64,000 nt of DNA from Lysinibacillus sp. FSL M8-0337 (lineage in GTDB: Bacteria; Bacillota; Bacilli; Bacillales_A; Planococcaceae), in contig NZ_CP151996.1 in NCBI RefSeq assembly GCF_038593855.1, forward strand, positions 1,922,001 to 1,986,000. Direction: 5' to 3'. Shown here piece by piece: positions 26,536-35,387 of this stretch. The notes beneath the pieces were generated by a model. The model saw only the letters and a list, made by a program, of their open reading frames with translations. It did not search any database and was not told the DNA's origin. Position numbers and translations under genes: made by a program. Position 1 is the stretch's first letter. Each line of letters opens with the position of its first letter.

Positions 26536-26872
26536 AGGAAAATGTTTACTAGTCCTTACTTACAATCGTGGCTAAACATCCGTGACCTTTCTAAGGACAA
26601 AACAATGTAATATCTTACTAGTAGATGTGTAAGGTATTGTAAAGTCCATAAAAAGCGAGCGGATTTTTTTTGACATAAAAACAACAGTTGAATGCAGTAC
26701 CGTGTGCTTCACTTCCTTGTGTTGCACGTGATTCTTCTATCCGCTTGCAAACCAATTAAGCAGTAAGCAATCAAGAGTTAATGTCAGTAGCAAGAGGAAA
26801 AATTTTTTTATCAATAATGAATCGGAAGGTATTTGGCAAACGTCAGTAGTGTAGAAAGAAGGTGACGCAGCA
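26536..26872. other. Intergenic region with a possible long-range RNA stem
   Basis: This 337-bp gap holds a 10-bp complementary pair, GCGAGCGGAT (26655-26664) and ATCCGCTTGC (26739-26748, one G-U), enclosing 74 bases with a TTGACA inside. Near the 3' end, GTCAGTAG is repeated twice and an ECF-like promoter can be drawn (26818-26844). No gene is seen. Confidence 0.4.
26818..26844 (+). promoter_or_regulatory. Possible ECF-type autoregulatory promoter
   Basis: TGAATC and CGTC are 17 bp apart, close to the TGAAAC-N16-CGTC pattern of many ECF promoters, 29 bp before the sigma gene start. A match of this length can be chance. Confidence 0.35.
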
Positions 26873-27388
26873 ATGGAGATTGAACAAATAATTGCAGAGC
26901 ACGGGGATTATCTACTGAAGGTTGCCTATCTATATGTGAAGAATGAAGCAACGGCAGAAGACATTGTTCAAGATGTGTTTATTGCCTATTATCAAAAGCA
27001 ACAGCAGTTTCGACAAGAATCATCTTTACGTACATATTTAGTTAAAATGACAGTCAATCGCAGTCACGATTATTTACGCAGTTGGAAAAGTAAACGGCTG
27101 TCATTATTTGAGAAAATAACAGGACGCACAACGACCATTACGCCGGAAAAAGAATTACTCGCTAAATCGACAAAACAGGAGCTAGTAGCAGCTTTATTCA
27201 CTTTATCAGTGCCATACAGAGAGGTTCTAATTCTCTATTATTTTGAGGAAATGACCACTGTAGATATTGCGCAGCTAGTGCATTGCCCAGAAGCTACGAT
27301 TCGAACAAGGTTGCAGCGGGCAAGAAAACAACTAGCTTCAATAATTGGTGACTATGATTGGGAGGTGTTACGTTATGAATCAATTTAA
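26873..27388 (+). CDS. ECF-type RNA polymerase sigma factor
   Basis: The 171-residue protein has sigma region 2 ('YLYVKNEATAEDIVQDVFIA' at about 18-37, the core-binding and -10 region) and region 4 ('LPYREVLILYYFEEMTTVDI'-like sequence, then 'CPEATIRTRLQRARKQLASI' as the -35 recognition helix). It lacks regions 1 and 3, as ECF sigmas do. The following gene starts inside its last codons, an arrangement typical of sigma/anti-sigma pairs. Confidence 0.9.
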   Translation: MEIEQIIAEHGDYLLKVAYLYVKNEATAEDIVQDVFIAYYQKQQQFRQESSLRTYLVKMTVNRSHDYLRSWKSKRLSLFEKITGRTTTITPEKELLAKSTKQELVAALFTLSVPYREVLILYYFEEMTTVDIAQLVHCPEATIRTRLQRARKQLASIIGDYDWEVLRYESI

Positions 27389-28043
27389 AAAAAACGTGTT
27401 AAAAGAGCTACAGCATGTAAAGCTGTCCGCTGAAAAAAAGCAACAGATTGCACAAAAAGCTAGGAGTAGAAATAGACAAAAACAGAATAGCCAGCGGCAG
27501 TATCGTATTGTGTTAGCAGCATTTACATTGCTTGCCATTGGTTTTAGCGTCCTTGTCACACTAAAAACGGAACATCCTACAAGGACAATGCAAGGAGCGA
27601 CTTTACAGCAAGAAACAAATAGATGGAGCTTATGGATGCTTTTAGAGCATGATTGGATAAAAGGTTTAGTGCTTTTAAGTCTCTTTGTCACTATAGCATT
27701 GTGGATCAAGCGTATATTGCTGAAAAAAGGATATGGCTTGCCAGTATGTATGGCGTGTGGAGAAGAATGGACTGCTAAGCAAGTCCGAAAATATTATTGG
27801 AAAAATGGGCAAATGTCTTGCCCACATTGTCAAAAAGTACATTATCGCACAAAAAAGTCAGTACAATTAAATGGATTCCTCAATTTGCCTATACCATTTA
27901 TGGTTTTTATAAATTATTTCTTTAGTAATCCTTTAATGGGTATTAGTTTTTATATCGTAAGTGTAGCCATTTATCTTTATATTTTAATTCCTGTTGTCAT
28001 GAAATTACAGGAAGATGACCCTAGCAATGAACCACTGTGGTAA
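27375..28043 (+). CDS. Putative anti-sigma membrane protein with cxxc_20_cxxc zinc-ribbon-like domain
   Basis: The 222-residue protein overlaps the sigma gene by 14 bp, with GGAGGTG seven bases before its ATG. An N-terminal basic cytosolic part ('KLSAEKKQQIAQKARSRNRQ') is followed by helices at about 48-65 and 95-115, then a domain with CMAC and CPHC separated by exactly 20 residues (about 125-151), the cxxc_20_cxxc family, and two more helices. Its place suggests an anti-sigma role, but a classical ZAS (HxxxCxxC) motif is absent. A second protein of the Cys family lies at 42114. Confidence 0.7.
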   Translation: MNQFKKNVLKELQHVKLSAEKKQQIAQKARSRNRQKQNSQRQYRIVLAAFTLLAIGFSVLVTLKTEHPTRTMQGATLQQETNRWSLWMLLEHDWIKGLVLLSLFVTIALWIKRILLKKGYGLPVCMACGEEWTAKQVRKYYWKNGQMSCPHCQKVHYRTKKSVQLNGFLNLPIPFMVFINYFFSNPLMGISFYIVSVAIYLYILIPVVMKLQEDDPSNEPLW

Positions 28044-28105
28044 GTTTCTATGAGGACGATACGACATATAAAAAGTCTCTTTTTATATGAATTTGTCAAA
28101 AACGA

Positions 28106-28134
28106 TTGACAACTGTTTTTATTTGCTTTATCTT
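28106..28134 (+). promoter_or_regulatory. Sigma-A type promoter of bioY
   Basis: TTGACA (28106-28111) and TATCTT (28129-28134) are spaced 17 bp, directly abutting the BirA operator. Confidence 0.7.
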
Positions 28135-28167
28135 TTGGTTAACTTATTTTGAAAATAGGTTAACTAA
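28135..28167. promoter_or_regulatory. BirA operator controlling bioY
   Basis: A 33-bp near-perfect palindrome with GTTAAC half-sites (TTGGTTAAC...GGTTAACTAA) around TATTTT/AAAATA matches the biotin-repressor operators of Firmicutes. It covers the expected transcription start, so biotin-loaded BirA should repress bioY and the gene behind it. Confidence 0.85.
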
Positions 28168-28182
28168 AAGGGGGATTTTCGT

Positions 28183-28734
28183 TTGAAGAAGAGTAGTACT
28201 TACAATTATGTGTTAGCGGCATTCGGAGCGGCTATTATCGCAGTTCTTGCACAGGTAACGATTCCGCTACCATTGATTCCAATTACAGGACAAACTTTAG
28301 CAGTAGGCTTAGTTGTCACAATATTAGGTACAAAGCTTGGTACACTATCTGTACTGGTATATATTTTACTTGGCACAGCAGGAATACCTGTCTTTAGTGG
28401 TATGTCAGGAGGATATGGTATTATCATAGGACCAACTGGCGGATATATTGTAGGCTTCCTTGCAGCGGCTGTTTTAATGGGGATATACTTAGATAAATTT
28501 GGTATTACTTATGTACAAGCTATTATTGCCAACATTATCGGCATGGTAGTAACATTGGCATTCGGTACAGTGTGGTTGAAAATTGTTGGAGATTTAACAT
28601 GGACTGCAGCCTTTATGGGAGGAGCCGCACCATTTATCATTGTAGGTATTCTAAAAGCAGTACTTGCTGCATGGCTTGGTGTTGTTGTACGTCGACGCTT
28701 AGTAAGTGCACATTTAATTGAAGCAGTAGCATAG
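28183..28734 (+). CDS. bioY: Biotin transporter substrate-specific component BioY
   Basis: The 183-residue membrane protein has six helices and BioY motifs: 'IPLPLIPITGQTLAVGLV' with the biotin-binding PITGQT stretch, 'LLGTAGIPVFSGMSGGYG' and 'GPTGGYIVGFLAAA'. BioY is the S component of ECF-type biotin uptake and can work with a shared energising module. The start is TTG at 28183 behind AAAGGGGG. A BirA operator overlies its start site. The amidohydrolase gene begins 11 bp downstream and is likely co-transcribed. Confidence 0.93.
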   Translation: MKKSSTYNYVLAAFGAAIIAVLAQVTIPLPLIPITGQTLAVGLVVTILGTKLGTLSVLVYILLGTAGIPVFSGMSGGYGIIIGPTGGYIVGFLAAAVLMGIYLDKFGITYVQAIIANIIGMVVTLAFGTVWLKIVGDLTWTAAFMGGAAPFIIVGILKAVLAAWLGVVVRRRLVSAHLIEAVA

Positions 28735-28745
28735 GAGGTTAAAGG

Positions 28746-30329
28746 ATGGCAACGCTTTGGACAGGTGGAACAATTTATACGATGGAACGAGCTGGTGAAA
28801 CAGTTGAAGCTATTCTTGAAAAAGACGGCAAAATTGTGGCAGTAGGAACGGTGGATACGCTATTACCACAAGCAACAGCTGTCCAGCATTTGCAAGGGAA
28901 CATTATGTACCCAGGGTTTGTCGATAGCCATTTACATATTATTGGCTATGGAGAGAAGTTAATGCATATAGATGTTTCAAACGTAACTAGTAAGGATGAG
29001 CTGCTCCAAATCATTGGTGCACGTATGGAAGGTGTTTCGGCAGAGCAATGGGTCGTTGCCATTGGTATGAATGAAACAGCATATACAGAGCCCATTTTTC
29101 CAACTTTGTCAGAGCTTGATGCACTTGGTGAAGCTCATTTGATTATTAAACGAAGCTGCCATCATTTAATTTTAGCTAATTCTAAAGCACTTGCATTTGC
29201 AGGGATTACCAATGAATTACCTTCTCCAGAAGGTGGCATTATTGAAAAAAAACACGGTCAATTAACAGGTGTTTTAAAAGATACAGCGTTGTACATGATT
29301 GTTAACCACATGCCTTATTATACACCTGCATATATAGAGGAAGCGCTTCAAAAGGCCATTGCATCTCTTCAATCCTATGGTTTAGTTGGAGGGCATTCAG
29401 AAGATTTAAGCTACTTCGGACCACCGAGTCAACCAATTCATGCTTTTCGTAAAATTGTGGATGCCCAAAAATCGTTTAAAGTGCATTTATTGCAGCACCA
29501 TTCCGTTTTTGAGGAAGTTGCTCTGTTAAACGAACAATCAACGCCTTATGTGGAATTTGGTGCCATGAAAATATTCGTCGATGGTGCTTTCGGTGGTCAT
29601 ACTGCTGCGCTACGTGAGCCTTATTGTGATGATCCAGACAATTATGGCATACTTGTTCATTCAAGCGCGCAATTAGAGCAATATGTGCAACTTGCACGGC
29701 GCTATGGACAAACAGTAGCTGTGCACGCAATCGGGGATTTAGCCATTGAGACAATACTAGATGTTTTTGCGGCATATCCACCACTTGAAGGACAATTAGA
29801 TCGTTTAATTCATTGTAGCCTAGTTGATGAAGCCATTTTAGACAAGTTGGCAACATTACCGGTAGCTGTAGATATGCAACCACAATTTGTGCAGGGCGAA
29901 TATTTAGCTGAAATAGTAAAATTAGGTGAGAAACGTTCGCAAGGTTTACATCCACTAAAATCTCTTTTAGATAGAGGGCTGATTGTAGCAGGTGGTAGTG
30001 ATGCACCCATTGAAGTGCCGAATCCGTTATACGGAATTTATGCTGCCGTGGCAAGACGTAATTTTGGAGAGAGTCATGAAGGCTTTGGTCCTCAGGAGAA
30101 AATTTCGCGCTTTGAAGCAGTGCGTTTGTATACAGTAGGGTCTGCTGAAATCATCGGTCAGGAGCATAAGCGAGGTAAGATAAAAGAAGGCTTTAGTGCT
30201 GATTTTACCGTGTTCGACGATGATATTTTTACAGTTGATATTGAACAAATCCCACATATTCAAGTGGCATATACAGTTGTCGATGGTCGTATCGTTTATA
30301 AACAGACAAAAAATCGTTGTGAGGCATAG
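28746..30329 (+). CDS. Amidohydrolase, YtcJ-like
   Basis: The 527-residue protein belongs to the YtcJ branch (Amidohydro_3) of metal-dependent hydrolases: N-terminal beta-sandwich, metal motif 'GFVDSHLHIIGYGEKL' at about 58-73, 'MKIFVDGAFGGHTAALREPY' in the barrel, 'AVHAIGDLAIETILDVFAAY' and 'GGSDAPIEVPNPLYGIYAAV'. Substrates of the family vary (formamides, amides) and none is known here. AGGAGG lies upstream. It probably shares the BirA-controlled promoter of bioY, which hints at a link to biotin-derived or biotin-linked amides; that is inference. Confidence 0.85.
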   Translation: MATLWTGGTIYTMERAGETVEAILEKDGKIVAVGTVDTLLPQATAVQHLQGNIMYPGFVDSHLHIIGYGEKLMHIDVSNVTSKDELLQIIGARMEGVSAEQWVVAIGMNETAYTEPIFPTLSELDALGEAHLIIKRSCHHLILANSKALAFAGITNELPSPEGGIIEKKHGQLTGVLKDTALYMIVNHMPYYTPAYIEEALQKAIASLQSYGLVGGHSEDLSYFGPPSQPIHAFRKIVDAQKSFKVHLLQHHSVFEEVALLNEQSTPYVEFGAMKIFVDGAFGGHTAALREPYCDDPDNYGILVHSSAQLEQYVQLARRYGQTVAVHAIGDLAIETILDVFAAYPPLEGQLDRLIHCSLVDEAILDKLATLPVAVDMQPQFVQGEYLAEIVKLGEKRSQGLHPLKSLLDRGLIVAGGSDAPIEVPNPLYGIYAAVARRNFGESHEGFGPQEKISRFEAVRLYTVGSAEIIGQEHKRGKIKEGFSADFTVFDDDIFTVDIEQIPHIQVAYTVVDGRIVYKQTKNRCEA

Positions 30330-30346
30330 CCACACAACGATTTTTT
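30310..30346. terminator. Bidirectional terminator after the amidohydrolase
   Basis: AAATCGTTGTG pairs with CACAACGATTT around the TAG stop codon of the amidohydrolase, followed by TTTTTTT on the plus strand. Confidence 0.88.
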
Positions 30347-30531
30347 TAGTGTTTCTCCAAATCTTGGACACGTGTTGTCAGCTCATCCACTTGTTGTTGT
30401 AGTTTGTCTCGAGATGGAAGGACGGCAGTAGACTTTACATTTTTAATCATTTTTATCATAACGAAAAACATAGCAATAAAAATGAGAAGAATAAAAATAG
30501 TACTAATGATGTCACCAATATATAGTTGCAA
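30346..30531 (-). CDS. Small membrane protein with C-terminal coiled coil (DUF4083-like)
   Basis: The 61-residue protein has one membrane helix ('IFILLIFIAMFFVMIKM', about 11-29) and a heptad-patterned tail 'LQQQVDELTTRVQDLEKH'. Size and layout fit the DUF4083 type of Bacillales. The start is TTG with a strong GGAGGGG eight bases before it on the minus strand, which supports expression. Function is unknown. Confidence 0.65.
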   Translation of the reverse strand: MQLYIGDIISTIFILLIFIAMFFVMIKMIKNVKSTAVLPSRDKLQQQVDELTTRVQDLEKH

Positions 30532-30853
30532 CTAGATTTCCCCTCCTAATTTATTTGCTATCTTTATTTACTGGATGGGCAAGTAAAAAGTTTCAATTTT
30601 TTATCGAGCATGGCATACAAATATGACAATTGCCTCAAGTAAGGGCGTAAATAAATGCCGCATATGTTTAAATGCGCTTACAAGTCGCATGAAAAGTATG
30701 GGTGCCATTACATACAGCCGTATTGGATAACATTTTCTATGTTGAGAGTAAATTGAATTACAATATCTATCATACGTTAGTAAGAAGAAATAACTTAAAA
30801 CGGATGCAAATTGTCAAACAGGAAATGGGATAGTACGAAACTGGGGTGAGGGA
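30532..30853. other. Intergenic region between divergent genes
   Basis: These 322 bp separate the small membrane gene and the GDPD gene. Several AT-rich blocks could be promoters; I see no repeat, hairpin with T-run, or known regulatory element. Confidence 0.4.
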
Positions 30854-32623
30854 ATGCAAAAAGCACGTCAAATTATGCGACAAGCCATCTATAACATTTA
30901 TACGTATCGCATCGACTATATACGGGTTTTCGTTATGATTCGTGTATGTCAGTTTTCACTAGTAATACCGGTGTCAACACTCGTTTTCAATGTAATGCTA
31001 AATGTAACGGGCTACACGCATATAACGGAACAAAATATACAAAGTTTTTTAATGCACCCCTTTGTCATAGCGATGATGTTCCTTTTAGTCATGGTTGTAT
31101 TGCTCTTTATTTACTATGAGATGGGTTTTCTGTTTATTATGGCTTTTAATCAGCAACAGGGTACTCGTTATCGGTTTTTAACAATGTGGCAACAACTAAA
31201 TCGTAAACTTCCTTATTTTTATAGCTTACAAGTTCTTTATTTAATCGTCTATATAGCTCTTTTATTGCCCTTAGCTTCATTTTTATTCCCTCTTTCGTTA
31301 ACACAAGGGATAGCTATTCCACACTTTATGACAAATGAAATAATGGGTACACCTACAGGTAGAATACTGTATGCTGCTGTTGCTAGTATCTTAGTGATGG
31401 TTGGAATAAGGAGTATGTTGACATTACCTATTTTTACAATACAGCCAAAAATTTCACTAAGGCAATCATTTCTCCAAAGTTGGCGTTTTTCAAGACGGGG
31501 CTTGTTTAAACTACTTGTATTATTGGCAATGGTTTTAACGGTTCATTTATTACTTTTAATAGTTGTAACAGTAGTTGGTGCACTACCACTATTTTTCTTG
31601 GAACGATTTATGCCAAGCGCAGCGCTGTTAACAGCAGGATTTACTTTGGCATTTCTTGAAATGGCCTTTGTTGTACTATTTTGTTTGTTGCAAGCTATAT
31701 TTTCACAAGTCATGGTTGCGATGACGTATGATGTTCGTGTATTTGCGCCGACAAGAAACGCTTTTAAAAACAAACGCTATTTCCCTTTGCCACTAGTGCT
31801 TTGTGTTATTTTTTCAATTTTAAGCATGATCAATATTTTTTCGTTAGAGAAAAGTTTGTACGCACCAGATACTAAAATTATTGCACATCGTGGTTATACA
31901 GCAGGCAATGTGGAAAATACAATTAGCGGGCTTGTTAGTGCAGCGAATGCAGGTGCAGACTTAATTGAACTAGATATTCAGCAAACGGTAGATGGAGAAT
32001 TTGTGGTCTTTCATGATCGTACATTAAGGCGTCTAGCAGGGAAAAATGGTGTTATTGCCAATATGACGCTAAGTGAATTAAAAACCATTACGATTTATGA
32101 GAATGGGATGAGCGATAAAATTTCTTCATTGGATGATTTTATCGAAATTGCAAAGGCGCTAGATGTTACATTACTCATTGAATTAAAAGTACATGGGAAA
32201 GAAAGAGAAGACCTATTGCCTCGATTAGTAGAAAAGTTACGTGCCTATAAAGTGCTCGATACGTATTATGTACAGTCCTCAGATGCGCAATTGATGACAC
32301 AACTTAAAAATATAACACCTCATTTGCGTGTAGGAATTGTTTATGCGCTTAATATTGGACCGTTGGATCATTTAACAGTTGATTTCATTGCGTTAGAAGC
32401 ATCGTGGGTGGACGAGAGCTTAATCGCAGAACTCAATGCTCAACATTTAGATTTGTTTATCTGGACTTTAAATAAGGATCGTTCTTTACAGGAATTTATT
32501 GAGAAAAACGTTTCGGGCGTAATTACAGATCATCCAGATATAGCGTTAGAGATAAGAGCAAAACAAAGTGAACAGCAATACTTTTTACAGCGCGTACTAA
32601 ATCGATTATCATTCATTTTTTAG
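30854..32623 (+). CDS. Membrane-anchored glycerophosphodiester phosphodiesterase
   Basis: The 589-residue protein has an N-terminal membrane domain of about 330 residues with six to eight helices, then a GDPD catalytic domain: 'IIAHRGYTAGNVENTISGL' (about 340-358), 'GADLIELDIQQTVDGEFVVF' and 'HDRTLRRLAG', supplying the general acid/base His pair and metal-binding Glu/Asp. It should hydrolyse glycerophosphodiesters, perhaps from lipids or lipoteichoic acid, at the membrane surface. This membrane-domain-plus-GDPD layout is common in Firmicutes. GGGGTGAGGG precedes the ATG. Confidence 0.9.
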   Translation: MQKARQIMRQAIYNIYTYRIDYIRVFVMIRVCQFSLVIPVSTLVFNVMLNVTGYTHITEQNIQSFLMHPFVIAMMFLLVMVVLLFIYYEMGFLFIMAFNQQQGTRYRFLTMWQQLNRKLPYFYSLQVLYLIVYIALLLPLASFLFPLSLTQGIAIPHFMTNEIMGTPTGRILYAAVASILVMVGIRSMLTLPIFTIQPKISLRQSFLQSWRFSRRGLFKLLVLLAMVLTVHLLLLIVVTVVGALPLFFLERFMPSAALLTAGFTLAFLEMAFVVLFCLLQAIFSQVMVAMTYDVRVFAPTRNAFKNKRYFPLPLVLCVIFSILSMINIFSLEKSLYAPDTKIIAHRGYTAGNVENTISGLVSAANAGADLIELDIQQTVDGEFVVFHDRTLRRLAGKNGVIANMTLSELKTITIYENGMSDKISSLDDFIEIAKALDVTLLIELKVHGKEREDLLPRLVEKLRAYKVLDTYYVQSSDAQLMTQLKNITPHLRVGIVYALNIGPLDHLTVDFIALEASWVDESLIAELNAQHLDLFIWTLNKDRSLQEFIEKNVSGVITDHPDIALEIRAKQSEQQYFLQRVLNRLSFIF

Positions 32624-32747
32624 CTTTAGTAAGTTGCAATTATTCTCTTTTGAAAAGTTTTTGAAAATAATATGGTAATAATGTAACCATTTTCTTTTAC
32701 AATCGACTACTTCAATGAACTCGTGAAATGAAGGAGATGTATTTTTT

Positions 32748-33686
32748 ATGAAAATGACAAAGGTCGTACCATTTGCAATGACAGCATTATTATTAGGGGG
32801 CGTTGCAATCGCTCCAACTGCATCAGCAAATGAAGGAGAAGCAGTTGTCACAAATACCCAACAGGATGAACAAACGCCACAAGTGCAGCCGGTTTTTATT
32901 AAAGTAGCTGGTACAATTGAAAGCGTGGAAGAACGTAATAATGCAACGTATTACACAACGAAAGAGGGCGAAAATACGAACGTCTTTGTCGTAAATAAGG
33001 ACACACTTATTTTTGATAATACGGGGAAAGAAGTAAAGCTACAAAAAGGTGATAAAGTAACAGCATATACGTATGCAAATAAGCCAATGCTAATGATATA
33101 TCCACCACAGTATAATCCAGAAGTTATTATCGTGGAAACAAAGGAAATGGGTAGTGTCACTGTTGACTTTTTCAATAAGGATTTAGTCAATACGGATAAC
33201 AGTTTAAAATTAAATGTTGGCAAAGAAACGGTGATCCAAAGCCAATCAGCTAAAGAAGTCTCAGCTAAAGATTTAGCCGAACAACATTTACTTGTGTTCT
33301 ATACAATTACAACAAGAAGTATTCCTGCACAAACACCGCCAACAAAAGTCATTGTATTAGACGCTACAGTGAAAGAACAAGGTGAAGAAACTGAGGAAGC
33401 TTCAGCGAATGCAGCCGTACAAGAAATTATTAAAGCAGATTTTTATGAAGTGGATGGTACAACAATGGTTCCTCTACGTTTAATTGCAGAAGAACTAGGC
33501 TTTAAAGTAGAATCAACAGGTACTGGCGCTATTGTTTCAAAAGGGGCGCTATCCTACACAATTACACGTGGTGAAAAAGCATATGGCTACAATAAAGCAC
33601 TTCGTTACTTTGAAGTAGCACCTGCACTGTTAGAACCAACGAAAACATATGTACCTGTTGAATTTTTTGAAGAACTAATGCAATAA
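32748..33686 (+). CDS. Secreted protein with copper-amine-oxidase-N (stalk) domain
   Basis: The 312-residue protein has a signal peptide cleaved after 'APTASA' at about residue 27. A middle beta-rich part (about 45-205) has OB-like repeats 'ATYYTTKEGENTNVFVVNKD'. Residues 225-310 match half of a stalk domain ('DGTTMVPLRLIAEELGFKVE', 'YVPVEFFEELM'), common in surface proteins of Bacillales. It is likely secreted and cell-wall associated. GAAGGAGATG precedes the start. It is monocistronic with a strong terminator. Confidence 0.82.
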   Translation: MKMTKVVPFAMTALLLGGVAIAPTASANEGEAVVTNTQQDEQTPQVQPVFIKVAGTIESVEERNNATYYTTKEGENTNVFVVNKDTLIFDNTGKEVKLQKGDKVTAYTYANKPMLMIYPPQYNPEVIIVETKEMGSVTVDFFNKDLVNTDNSLKLNVGKETVIQSQSAKEVSAKDLAEQHLLVFYTITTRSIPAQTPPTKVIVLDATVKEQGEETEEASANAAVQEIIKADFYEVDGTTMVPLRLIAEELGFKVESTGTGAIVSKGALSYTITRGEKAYGYNKALRYFEVAPALLEPTKTYVPVEFFEELMQ

Positions 33687-33697
33687 CATGTCTCAAC

Positions 33698-33726
33698 CCC
33701 CTCCAAAGTACAAAGGAGGGGTTTTT
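33698..33726 (+). terminator. Terminator of the stalk-domain gene
   Basis: CCCCTCC and GGAGGGG enclose a 10-base loop, followed by TTTTTATTTT. Confidence 0.88.
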
Positions 33727-33797
33727 ATTTTAGAATAAACTAAATATTCTAAATAGTTTTGGTGCCTGGCACATAAAGATTTGAAAAGGGGAATTAA

Positions 33798-33860
33798 ATC
33801 GCTGATAAAACAGGATAAATTGCGGAGTAACTCAAAGTAATCGCGGATAAAATACCAAGA
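33798..33860. repeat. 21-bp period intergenic repeat, family B (three units)
   Basis: ATCGCTGATAAAA, ATTGCGGAGTAAC and ATCGCGGATAAAA start at 33798, 33819 and 33840, exactly 21 bp apart. The sequence is unrelated to family A but the period is identical. The units lie between two convergent terminators; a GGTGCCTGGCAC block sits just before at 33762. Confidence 0.7.
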
Positions 33861-33927
33861 ACTGCTAATAGGGTTGGAATTCATGTTCACGGCAGTATTT
33901 GCTGGCTACCGCGACCATCAAAAACAT

Positions 33928-33966
33928 AAAAGGCACCAAGAGTTCAAAAACTTCTTGGTGCCTTTT
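33928..33966 (-). terminator. Terminator of fumC
   Basis: AAAAGGCACCAAGA and its complement form a stem around a short loop just after the fumarase stop (minus strand), ending in CCTTTTATG. Confidence 0.85.
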
Positions 33967-33970
33967 GTAT

Positions 33971-35359
33971 TTATGCATTCGGATAAATCATCGTAGCAGG
34001 GTCAACATATTCGTTGAACTGTTCTTCTGTTAATAAGCCAGAAGCAATTGCAGCTTCTTTTAAAGTAGTGCCTTCTTTATGTGCTTTCTTCGCAATTTTT
34101 GCCGCATTTTCATAGCCAATATAAGGGTTTAAGGCTGTTACAAGCATTAGAGAGTTTTGCAAGTTATGATCCAGTACCTCTTTGTTTGGTTCGATGCCAA
34201 TAGCGCAGTGATCATTAAATGATTTCATCGTATCTGCTAGCAGGCGCGTGGATTGCAGGAAATTGTAAATAATAACAGGTTTAAAGACATTTAGTTCAAA
34301 ATTCCCTTGTGAAGCGGCAAAGGCAATTGTTGCATCGTTCCCAACTACTTGCGTCACGACCATTGTCATCGCTTCACTTTGCGTTGGATTCACTTTACCT
34401 GGCATAATGGATGAGCCTGGTTCATTTTCTGGAATAGTAATTTCACCAATACCAGAGCGTGGACCACTTGCTAGCCAACGTACGTCATTGGCAATCTTCA
34501 TTAAATCAGCAGCAAGTGCTTTTAATGCACCATGTGCTACAACCACTTCATCATGACTTGTTAAAGCATGGAATTTATTTGCTGCGGAAGTAAACTGTTT
34601 GCCCGTTAGTTCGCTAATTTCAGCTGCTACACGATCACCAAATTCAGGATGTGCATTGATACCAGTCCCGACAGCCGTACCGCCAATTGCAAGTTCTTTC
34701 ATATAGTCCACATTATGTTTAATCATTTGCTCGGATTTACCTAACATAGCAGACCAGCCACTAATTTCTTGTCCCAATGTCAGCGGAGTAGCATCTTGTA
34801 AATGGGTACGTCCGATTTTAATAATATCTTTAAATTGCTCAGCTTTTTCATCCAACGTTGCCTTTAATAAACGAAGGCGAGGCAGTAGATAGTCTTCCAC
34901 TTTTAACACGGCTGCAATATGCAACGCAGTCGGAAACGTATCGTTCGAGCTTTGAGATTTATTGACATCGTCATTTGGATGAATGCGGTCAGCTTCACCA
35001 GCATCTTGTAAAATTTGGTTTGCACGATGCGCAATCACCTCGTTGACATTCATATTCGATTGAGTGCCACTACCAGTTTGCCAGACAACAAGTGGGAATT
35101 GATCATCCCATTGACCATTTAAAATTTCATCTGCCGCTTGCACAATTGCATTCGATTTAATAGCCGAAAGCTTTCCTAATTTATTATTAGCGATTGCTGC
35201 ACTTTTCTTTAAAATCGCCATTGCTTGAATCAGTTCAATCGGCATGTGTTCTGTGCCAATTTGAAAATTCTCTTTACTACGTTGGGTTTGCGCACCCCAA
35301 ATTTTACTGGCAGGTACTTTAATCTCACCCATAGTGTCTTTTTCAATACGATAATCCAT
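33971..35359 (-). CDS. fumC: Class II fumarate hydratase
   Basis: The 462-residue protein is a full-length class II (oxygen-stable, iron-free) fumarase: '[20 protein letters not shown]' near residue 95, '[20 protein letters not shown]' near 185, and the family signature '[13 protein letters not shown]' near 315. It interconverts fumarate and malate in the citric acid cycle. GAAGGAG lies 11-17 bp before its ATG. Upstream, only 29 bp separate it from a strong intrinsic terminator of a putative Fur-controlled RNA, so fumC expression would need terminator read-through or a promoter inside the leader. Confidence 0.95.
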   Translation of the reverse strand: MDYRIEKDTMGEIKVPASKIWGAQTQRSKENFQIGTEHMPIELIQAMAILKKSAAIANNKLGKLSAIKSNAIVQAADEILNGQWDDQFPLVVWQTGSGTQSNMNVNEVIAHRANQILQDAGEADRIHPNDDVNKSQSSNDTFPTALHIAAVLKVEDYLLPRLRLLKATLDEKAEQFKDIIKIGRTHLQDATPLTLGQEISGWSAMLGKSEQMIKHNVDYMKELAIGGTAVGTGINAHPEFGDRVAAEISELTGKQFTSAANKFHALTSHDEVVVAHGALKALAADLMKIANDVRWLASGPRSGIGEITIPENEPGSSIMPGKVNPTQSEAMTMVVTQVVGNDATIAFAASQGNFELNVFKPVIIYNFLQSTRLLADTMKSFNDHCAIGIEPNKEVLDHNLQNSLMLVTALNPYIGYENAAKIAKKAHKEGTTLKEAAIASGLLTEEQFNEYVDPATMIYPNA

Positions 35360-35387
35360 TTAGAACAGCTCCTTCAATTTATGTAAC

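Noticed and set aside
28021..28105. T-box or other leader before bioY
   Set aside because: The short promoter-to-start distance and the BirA palindrome explain regulation; no T-box core was seen.
29476..30054. Long open frame (192 codons) on the minus strand inside the amidohydrolase gene
   Set aside because: It is antisense to a strongly conserved coding region and shows no motif or ribosome site.
33798..33860. CRISPR array
   Set aside because: Units are 21 bp with degenerate cores, without constant repeats and unique spacers of normal length, and no cas genes are present.
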